Below the pieces are notes generated by a model that searched no databases, was not told where the DNA came from, and saw only the letters and a program-made list of their open reading frames with translations. DNA of 7,821 bases from an uncultured Collinsella sp. Its GTDB lineage: Bacteria; Actinomycetota; Coriobacteriia; Coriobacteriales; Coriobacteriaceae. This document shows positions 1-4,554 of this stretch, piece after piece (position 1 is the stretch's first letter; each line of letters begins with the position of its first letter). Location of the stretch: positions 1 to 7,821 of the forward strand of contig USLO01000078.1 in assembly GCA_900555515.1 (NCBI GenBank), in the 5' to 3' direction. The translations under genes were made by a program, and so were the position numbers.

Positions 1-6
1 CAGCCG

Positions 7-867
7 ATGCCCAGTAAATTTGAGTTCAACAAGGGCAAGATGGTCCCGTATCCTTCTGGCGCCATCGTTCCCGACCGTGACCTGGGCGAGCGCCCGGCAC
101 TCGAGTGCATCCACCTGGGCATTGAGTTCGGTGGCCTTAAGGCAGTCGACGACTTTAGCCTGACTATCGGCAAGACCGAGATCGCCGGTCTGATCGGTCC
201 CAACGGCGCCGGTAAGACCACGGTCTTCAACCTGCTCACCAAGGTGTACCAGCCCACGCACGGCACCATCCTGCTCGACGGTGAGGACACTTCAGGCAAG
301 TCGGTCTATCAGGTCAACCGTATGGGCATCGCCCGTACCTTCCAGAACATACGCCTGTTCAACACCATGACGGTGGAGGATAACGTTAAGGTCGGTCTGC
401 ACAATCAGGAGCGCTATTCCGGTTTTGAGGGCGTGCTGCGCCTGCCGACGTACTGGAAGCACGAGAAGGCTGCTCACGAGCGCGCCATGGAGCTGCTGTC
501 CATCTTTGATATGGAGCATCTGGCAAACGAGCAGGCTGGATCGCTGCCTTACGGTGCTCAGCGTCGTCTGGAGATCGTCCGCGCGCTTGCCACCAACCCC
601 AAGCTACTGCTGCTCGACGAGCCTGCCGCCGGCATGAACCCGTCCGAGACCGCGGAGCTCATGGAGAACATCGTCAAGATTCGCGACACCTTTGGCATTG
701 CCATCATGCTTATCGAGCATGATATGTCGCTCGTTATGAACATCTGCGAGGGCATCTGCGTGCTCAACTTTGGTAAGGTCATCGCCAAGGGCACGGCAGA
801 GGAAATCCAGAACAACGACGCTGTTATTGAGGCATATCTGGGCAAGCAGGATAAGGGGGAGAACTAA
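7..867 (+). CDS. livG: Branched-chain amino acid ABC importer ATPase LivG
   Basis: Cytoplasmic ATPase subunit of a high-affinity leucine/isoleucine/valine importer, which pairs with LivF to power the LivH/LivM permease. The nucleotide-binding domain is complete: Walker A GPNGAGKT at residues 64-71, Q-loop Q113 in RTFQ, the LivG-type signature LPYGAQ at 180-185 (in place of LSGGQ), Walker B LLLDEP with D204 and E205, and switch His238 in IEHDM. At 286 residues it is about 30 longer than the usual 255 or so, because a polar stretch precedes the first strand at residue 32. The start is uncertain: ATG at 7 leaves no room to see a ribosome site, ATG at 40 is in frame behind AAGGG with a short 4-nt gap, and the frame is open to base 1, so the true start could lie upstream. 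Its stop abuts the livF ATG, so it is the upstream gene of a coupled pair. The assignment as LivG rather than another HAAT-family ATPase is firm at family level; the substrate is inferred. Confidence 0.93.
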   Translation: MPSKFEFNKGKMVPYPSGAIVPDRDLGERPALECIHLGIEFGGLKAVDDFSLTIGKTEIAGLIGPNGAGKTTVFNLLTKVYQPTHGTILLDGEDTSGKSVYQVNRMGIARTFQNIRLFNTMTVEDNVKVGLHNQERYSGFEGVLRLPTYWKHEKAAHERAMELLSIFDMEHLANEQAGSLPYGAQRRLEIVRALATNPKLLLLDEPAAGMNPSETAELMENIVKIRDTFGIAIMLIEHDMSLVMNICEGICVLNFGKVIAKGTAEEIQNNDAVIEAYLGKQDKGEN

Positions 868-1581
868 ATGGCAGAGCCGATGCTTTCCGTCTACAACATC
901 AACGTCTGGTACGGCGCCATCCACGCCATTAAGGACATCTCCTTTAACGTTAACGAGGGCGAGATCGTGGCCTTGATTGGTGCCAACGGTGCCGGCAAGT
1001 CCACAACGCTCAAGACCATCTCGGGCCTGCTGCGCTCCAAGACCGGCTCCATCAAGTTTATGGGCGAGGACATTACCCATACGCCCGCCGACAAGCTGGT
1101 TGGTAAGGGCCTGGCTCAGGTTCCCGAGGGTCGTCGCGCCTTTTTGCAGATGACGGTTGAGGAGAACCTGGAGATGGGCGCCTACACGCAGCCCAAGTCC
1201 ACGGTGGCTCCGGGCCTCGAGCGCGTCTACGAGCAGTTCCCGCGCCTGAAGGAACGCCGTCGCCAGGTCGCCGGCACCCTTTCGGGCGGTGAGCAGCAGA
1301 TGCTTGTTATGGGGCGCGCTCTTATGAGTAACCCCAAACTGCTTATGCTCGACGAGCCTTCCATGGGTCTGGCGCCGATTCTGATTGAGCAAATCTTCCA
1401 GATTGTCGAGGACCTGCACAAGGCCGGCACCACGGTGCTTCTGGTCGAGCAAAACGCACAGATGGCTCTTTCCATCGCCACGCGCGGCTACGTGCTCGAG
1501 ACCGGCAAGATCACCATGACCGGCACGGGCCAAGAACTCCTGCACGACGATAACGTGCGTAAGGCCTATCTGGGCGGTTAA
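868..1581 (+). CDS. livF: Branched-chain amino acid ABC importer ATPase LivF
   Basis: Second ATPase of the branched-chain amino acid importer, acting on the cytoplasmic face as a heterodimer with LivG. The protein is 237 residues, normal for LivF. Visible motifs are Walker A GANGAGKS at 38-45, Q84 in the Q-loop, the LivF hallmark VPEGRR at 85-90, signature LSGGEQQ at 138-144, Walker B LMLDEP with D162 and E163, and LLVEQNA at 191-197. Gln195 sits where most ABC ATPases carry the switch histidine. This is usual for LivF and fits an asymmetric dimer in which LivG supplies the histidine. Ribosome site AAGGGGGAG (853-861) lies inside the end of livG, 6 nt before the ATG, and the livG stop immediately precedes the start, so translation is probably coupled. 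It is the last gene of its operon, since a strong terminator begins 10 nt after the stop. Confidence 0.95.
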   Translation: MAEPMLSVYNINVWYGAIHAIKDISFNVNEGEIVALIGANGAGKSTTLKTISGLLRSKTGSIKFMGEDITHTPADKLVGKGLAQVPEGRRAFLQMTVEENLEMGAYTQPKSTVAPGLERVYEQFPRLKERRRQVAGTLSGGEQQMLVMGRALMSNPKLLMLDEPSMGLAPILIEQIFQIVEDLHKAGTTVLLVEQNAQMALSIATRGYVLETGKITMTGTGQELLHDDNVRKAYLGG

Positions 1582-1591
1582 TCCATTCAAC

Positions 1592-1628
1592 AAAGGGGGC
1601 GCTGACCAACCCGGTCAGCGCCCCCTTT
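1592..1628 (+). terminator. Rho-independent terminator of the liv operon
   Basis: A perfect 16-bp stem (1592-1607 pairing with 1613-1628) closes on a 5-nt loop, AACCC. The stem base is AAA/TTT and a run of four T (1626-1629) ends the hairpin. It starts 10 nt after the livF stop. The T tract is short, but the stem is long and GC-rich, so this is a confident terminator. Confidence 0.9.
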
Positions 1629-1629
1629 T

Positions 1630-1698
1630 AAGTTGCGGTGAAATAGGGACTAAATGGGGGCGCTAGACGCCAAAACAGTCCCTATTCCACCGCAACTT
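1630..1698. repeat. Long imperfect palindrome, possible dispersed REP/MITE-like element
   Basis: Two 22-nt arms, 1630-1651 and 1677-1698, are inverted copies with 21 of 22 positions complementary. The outer ends read AAGTTGCGGTG and CACCGCAACTT. The single mismatch is A1641 opposite C1687, which becomes a G-U wobble if the minus strand is transcribed. The 25-nt centre contains a small inner hairpin, GGCG-CTAGA-CGCC (1659-1671). It sits one base after the terminator stem and before cutC, has no coding content, and has no obvious target-site duplication. The size and shape fit a small dispersed palindromic repeat, but a single window cannot show dispersal. It could instead be a local structured leader of the cutC transcript. 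Confidence 0.65.
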
Positions 1699-1744
1699 CA
1701 TGGGGATGTGTGACAATGCCCGTCGGAAAACATCTGCTGTCTTT

Positions 1745-1749
1745 GGGGG
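1745..1749 (+). promoter_or_regulatory. Ribosome binding site deciding the cutC start
   Basis: GGGGG lies 7 nt before ATG 1757. It supports that start over the in-frame ATG at 1700, which would begin 2 nt after the palindrome and add 19 residues not expected in CutC. Confidence 0.5.
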
Positions 1750-1756
1750 CCTATCT

Positions 1757-2434
1757 ATGCTGTACGAGTTTTGTACCGAGAACTTTGAGCGAGTGCCGGC
1801 GGCCATCGAGGCCGGTGCGGGACGCATTGAGCTGTGTGACAACCTCGCCGTCGGTGGCACCACGCCTTCCGCCGGCGTTATCAGCGCTACAGTCAACTAT
1901 GCTCACGAGCATGACGCGCGAGTGATGTGCATGATTCGCCCGCGTGGTGGCGACTTTCATTACAACCAGGACGAGCTGCGCATGATGGAGATGGATTTGG
2001 GCCTTGCCGTGAGCGCCGGCGTTGACGGCCTGGTCTTTGGCTGCTGCAAGCCCTGTGCCGGCGGCTGGGCGCTCGATGAGCTCACCCTCGGCGCCCTCGT
2101 GATGGCTGCGGGCTGCGCAACCGAGGAGTGCAAGCGCGAGTCCCTTGACATCACCTTCCACATGGCATTTGACCAGCTCTCGCCCGAGGCTCAGCTCGAT
2201 GCGATTGATACGCTTGCCGACTGCGGCGTTACGCGCATCCTCACGCATGGCGGCGCTGCTGGCACGTCGATCGAGGATAATTTCGACCACCTGGCTCGTT
2301 TAATCGAGTATGCGGGCGACCGTTTGACCATCCTTCCCGGCGGCGGCATCACTACGGCAAATCGCGACGCGGTCGCAGCGGCGCTCGGTGTCTCCGAGCT
2401 CCATGGCACCAAGATCGTGCCGCTGGAGGTATAA
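1757..2434 (+). CDS. cutC: CutC-family TIM-barrel protein
   Basis: Cytoplasmic protein of the CutC family, classically linked to copper homeostasis. That role is disputed and the biochemical activity is not established. The 225-residue chain shows family landmarks in order: RIELCDN at 23-29, GGTTPSAGV at 33-41, IRPRGGDFHY at 60-69, FHMAFD at 134-139, RILTHGG at 160-166, LPGGGIT at 193-199, and ELHGT near the end. The frame extends upstream to ATG 1700, but the conserved first strand (LYEFC) begins right after ATG 1757, which also has a GGGGG ribosome site. A cysteine cluster, CCKPC at 96-100, with more cysteines at 120 and 125, occupies a loop where members I recall have no such cluster. The gene is followed after 3 nt by the GalT-like gene, whose ribosome site lies within the last cutC codons, so the two are co-transcribed. 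Family membership is sure; function is not. Confidence 0.9.
   Translation: MLYEFCTENFERVPAAIEAGAGRIELCDNLAVGGTTPSAGVISATVNYAHEHDARVMCMIRPRGGDFHYNQDELRMMEMDLGLAVSAGVDGLVFGCCKPCAGGWALDELTLGALVMAAGCATEECKRESLDITFHMAFDQLSPEAQLDAIDTLADCGVTRILTHGGAAGTSIEDNFDHLARLIEYAGDRLTILPGGGITTANRDAVAAALGVSELHGTKIVPLEV
2425..2430 (+). promoter_or_regulatory. Ribosome binding site for the GalT-like gene
   Basis: A strong GGAGGT lies inside the last codons of cutC, 7 nt before GTG 2438. It fixes the non-ATG start and implies that translation of the downstream gene is coupled to cutC. Confidence 0.8.
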
Positions 2435-2437
2435 CCC

Positions 2438-3235
2438 GTGGCGCTGGTATTTGACGTTCAGCAGGCGAGCGGCAAGCCCGACGATAATCGTCGCCCTGGT
2501 ACCGCGTGCCCCTTTTGCGACACGGAGGGGCTCGCCAACATCATCCAGCACGATGGTGACTGCATCTGGCTCGAGAATAAGTTCAAGACCTTGCGGGCCA
2601 CCCGTCAGACCGTATTGATCGAGTCGGCCAATCACGATGCCGACCTGGTGACCTATGAACCGGATGAGCTGCATCATGTGATGCGGTTTGCCCTGGGCTG
2701 CTGGCAGCAGATGATCGATTCCCAACAGTACCGCAGTGTGCTCATGTACAAGAACAAAGGCCCGCTTTCGGGCGGCAGCCTCGTCCATCCGCATATGCAG
2801 ATTGTGGGTCTGGAGCGGGAGGACGGTTATGCAGCACTAGCCCCCGCCAACTTCGAAGGCATCGATGTCTGGCGACACGGGAGGGTCGCGGTCAACATCT
2901 CAACCGAGCCGATCATGGGGTTCTTTGAGGTCAACGTCTCGGCTCCACAGGGAATCGCCGCCAGCGACGACGCCTGCGACCAAGCCGAAGCGGACCTGTT
3001 TGCCGATGCGATTCAGGTAGCTCTGCGCTATATCCTGCACGAACACCACGGCGGTCGCGCGGAGTCGTACAACTTGTTCTTCTACCACATGGACGGCCGG
3101 ACCATTGCCAAGGCGCTGCCACGTTGGGTGGTATCGCCCTACTTTGCGGGCTATCGTCTGGCCCAGGTCAATGCCGAGACCACGCTCGATATCGACGCGG
3201 AGCGTCTGCATGCGCATCTGAAAACGCTCGCGTAG
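2438..3235 (+). CDS. GalT/HIT-like protein (DUF4931 type)
   Basis: A 265-residue protein resembling the HIT-fold galactose-1-phosphate uridylyltransferases, closest in my recall to the uncharacterised DUF4931 group. The N-terminal CPFC (C24, C27) matches the zinc-binding pair of GalT. ESANH with H66 falls near the region of a further GalT zinc ligand. GGSLVHPHMQI carries H117-P118-H119-M-Q121, matching the GalT active-site HPHxQ in which a histidine is uridylylated, so nucleotidyl transfer or hydrolysis is plausible. At 265 residues it is shorter than true GalT (about 350), and no Leloir-pathway gene is nearby, so calling it galT would be unsafe. It starts at GTG, 3 nt after the cutC stop with GGAGGT behind it, and is the second gene of that pair. 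Its end meets the convergent BASS gene, and the likely terminator of that gene overlaps its last codons. The substrate is unknown. Confidence 0.8.
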   Translation: MALVFDVQQASGKPDDNRRPGTACPFCDTEGLANIIQHDGDCIWLENKFKTLRATRQTVLIESANHDADLVTYEPDELHHVMRFALGCWQQMIDSQQYRSVLMYKNKGPLSGGSLVHPHMQIVGLEREDGYAALAPANFEGIDVWRHGRVAVNISTEPIMGFFEVNVSAPQGIAASDDACDQAEADLFADAIQVALRYILHEHHGGRAESYNLFFYHMDGRTIAKALPRWVVSPYFAGYRLAQVNAETTLDIDAERLHAHLKTLA

Positions 3236-3246
3236 CAAGGCGAGCG
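3221..3246 (-). terminator. Probable terminator of the minus-strand BASS gene
   Basis: Read on the minus strand, CGCTCGC (3246-3240) pairs with GCGAGCG (3231-3225) around an 8-nt loop and is followed by TTTT (3224-3221). Two G-U pairs can extend the stem base. It starts 20 nt after the BASS stop and overlaps the final codons and stop of the convergent GalT-like gene. The plus strand has no T run after this hairpin, so it should work in one direction only. Confidence 0.55.
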
Positions 3247-3265
3247 CCTGCGAAAAGTGTGCTGC

Positions 3266-4264
3266 CTAGCGTGCCATGGCGTCGCGGCCGGCCTTGACCC
3301 GCTTGCGCTGTTTGGCGCGCTCCTCGCCGGTCAGGCGCTCAAAGAGGTGCCCGATAATCGAGGCCAGCACCTGCTGAAACAGCGTGCCACACATGACGGG
3401 GAACACGACTTCGCCCGGAAAGTACTGCGTGGCGATGACGGCGCCCGAAGAGATGTTACGCATGCCGCAGGTAAAGCACATGGTGGTCGTCTCGCTATAC
3501 GGCAGATGCAGCGCACGGGCGACCAGAAAACCGACGACAAAGCCGCTGATGGCGAAGACCAAAATAAAGAGGGCGACTTCCAGGCGCACCGTGTTCATGT
3601 GCAGCACGTACTCGCTCATGGCGGTGGAGTTGGACGCGATGACCCCCATCATCATGAACTTGCAGGCGGGCGAAAGCGCGGGGGAGAGTTTCTCATGACC
3701 CCAGCCGCGCGTGAGTTCGTTAATGACGATACCGAGCACGGCGGGTATGGCGATCATGAAGGCCATATTCTGCATCATGCTCGGCACGTCGATCGAGACG
3801 GTGGCGCCCAGCAGGAGCTTGAGCGTAAGGGGAATCGTCACAGGTGAGATAACCGAGGACATCAGGATAATGGTGAGCGCGAGCGGGCCGTTGCCGCCGA
3901 ACATGCTAATCCACATAAAGGCAGTGACTGCCACGGGTACGCTGTACTCGAGCACGATGCCGCAGACAAGGTTGGGGTTGGAACCAAAGAACAGTGAGCC
4001 CATGGCATAGGCTGCTATGGGAATAAACACCGCCGAGACCAGCAGCGCCAAAATCAGGTGCAGGGGACGGCGGAACACCTCAGCCACCTGGTGAAAGGTG
4101 TTGCTGAGCGCACCCTGAAACGTCATGAAGGCAAACAAGGTGGGAACGATGGGTTTGAGAACGCCGATCTGCTGGGGAAAGAGCACGCCGAGCGCCACGC
4201 AAATCGGAACGATGACCTGCATATGTCCCGCGAGAAACTTGCCCAGTCCAACCCATTGCTTCAT
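3266..4264 (-). CDS. Divergent bile acid:sodium symporter (BASS/SBF) family transporter
   Basis: An inner-membrane transporter of 332 residues with about ten hydrophobic segments (roughly 15-30, 36-52, 68-92, 98-120, 127-150, 163-182, 200-217, 228-250, 260-282 and 285-305) and a short basic cytoplasmic tail. The family hallmark of the second inverted repeat is visible as TCGMRN at 265-270 followed by a small-residue helix; the matching site of the first repeat is VPVAVTAFM at 109-117. Residues that bind sodium in the structurally studied bacterial homologue appear changed: the Glu and Gln of EVGMQ read Thr265 and Arg269, and the Ser-Asn pair reads Thr114-Ala115. This is therefore a divergent member, and sodium coupling and bile acid as substrate should not be assumed. 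AAAGGGAG (4284-4277) is a plausible ribosome site, though 12 nt from the ATG is long. It is transcribed alone, divergent from recJ and convergent with the GalT-like gene. Confidence 0.85.
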   Translation of the reverse strand: MKQWVGLGKFLAGHMQVIVPICVALGVLFPQQIGVLKPIVPTLFAFMTFQGALSNTFHQVAEVFRRPLHLILALLVSAVFIPIAAYAMGSLFFGSNPNLVCGIVLEYSVPVAVTAFMWISMFGGNGPLALTIILMSSVISPVTIPLTLKLLLGATVSIDVPSMMQNMAFMIAIPAVLGIVINELTRGWGHEKLSPALSPACKFMMMGVIASNSTAMSEYVLHMNTVRLEVALFILVFAISGFVVGFLVARALHLPYSETTTMCFTCGMRNISSGAVIATQYFPGEVVFPVMCGTLFQQVLASIIGHLFERLTGEERAKQRKRVKAGRDAMAR

Positions 4265-4346
4265 ATGCGCCTGTGACTCCCTTTGCTCGTGAATCCGTTT
4301 TGAATGGATATGCTAGACGCTCGCATGCGTCCGTGCGTCAGAAACG

Positions 4347-4361
4347 CTCGAATATTTCGAG
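4347..4361. promoter_or_regulatory. 15-bp palindrome in the divergent intergenic region, possible operator
   Basis: CTCGAA and TTCGAG form perfect 6-nt arms around TAT. The site lies between the divergent BASS gene and the recJ promoter, about 66 bp upstream of the TATAAT box, where a dimeric regulator could act on either gene. The arm spacing does not match the Gram-positive LexA box (CGAAC-N4-GTTCG). No regulator gene is nearby to pair with it. Confidence 0.35.
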
Positions 4362-4426
4362 GCTATTACCGGCATCGTTTACCGAAACCGCGGCGTGCTG
4401 CGGCGATTTGCGTCCGCGCCGCACGG

Positions 4427-4432
4427 TATAAT
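4427..4432 (+). promoter_or_regulatory. Sigma70-type -10 box for recJ
   Basis: An exact TATAAT, AT-rich within a GC-rich region, lies 57 nt before the leader ORF ATG (4489) and 109 nt before the recJ ATG. No good -35 hexamer stands 16-18 bp upstream (the bases there read CGATTT), so strength is uncertain. Transcription would start near 4438-4441, giving a leader of about 100 nt. Confidence 0.5.
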
Positions 4433-4473
4433 AAATCCGTTCAACAGATCTGCCTGCCGAAGTGGGCATACAC

Positions 4474-4479
4474 AGAGGA
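4474..4479 (+). promoter_or_regulatory. Ribosome binding site of the short leader ORF
   Basis: AGAGGA lies 9 nt before ATG 4489. It is too far from ATG 4541 to serve recJ directly, so it points to translation starting at 4489. Confidence 0.4.
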
Positions 4480-4488
4480 CTCATCGCT

Positions 4489-4554
4489 ATGAACCGTGAG
4501 AGGTATCGCGGCGACCTGCCCCTATCGGGGGTGGGTGCCTATGTCATCGCTTAA
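4489..4554 (+). CDS. Possible 21-residue leader peptide overlapping the recJ start
   Basis: A short ORF starts at ATG 4489 with AGAGGA 9 nt upstream and ends at TAA 4552-4554, 14 nt inside recJ in another frame. The peptide begins MNRERYRGDL and ends AYVIA, with no recognised motif, signal sequence or run of one amino acid typical of attenuation leaders. Its position in the recJ leader, with the recJ ribosome site inside it, would let ribosomes ending here restart at 4541, which is translational coupling. It is too short to trust by coding statistics and could be chance; the start context is the only positive evidence. Confidence 0.3.
   Translation: MNRERYRGDLPLSGVGAYVIA
4527..4533 (+). promoter_or_regulatory. 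Ribosome binding site deciding the recJ start
   Basis: GGGGGTG, one base from the ideal GGAGGTG, lies 7 nt before ATG 4541. It supports that start over the in-frame GTG codons at 4496 and 4535. Confidence 0.6.

Noticed and set aside
604..1593. A 329-codon open frame on the minus strand across livG/livF
   Set aside because: It is antisense to two proteins with full ABC ATPase motifs, its translation has no recognisable domain, and long antisense frames are expected at this GC content.
1700..1756. Longer cutC starting at ATG 1700
   Set aside because: The extra 19 residues are unlike CutC N-termini, and this start lies 2 nt after the palindrome with no ribosome site. ATG 1757 fits the family and has GGGGG upstream.
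2438..3235. Annotating this gene as true galT
   Set aside because: It is too short for GalT and has no galK, galE or lactose genes beside it. Only the zinc and HPHxQ motifs are shared.
3257..3847. A 196-codon plus-strand frame opposite the BASS gene
   Set aside because: It mirrors the membrane protein gene. The translation is rich in His, Asp and Gly, as expected from an antisense frame, and has no clear ribosome site or motif.
4316..4331. Small inverted repeat GACGC-N6-GCGTC near the BASS start
   Set aside because: Five-base arms in GC-rich DNA are within chance, and there is no T run or conserved context.
4347..4361. LexA/SOS box
   Set aside because: The spacing between CGAA and TTCG is 3 nt rather than the 6 nt of the Gram-positive SOS box.
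4304..4492. A 62-codon frame upstream of recJ
   Set aside because: It spans the TATAAT box and the palindrome, has an Arg-rich unrecognised translation and no good ribosome site.
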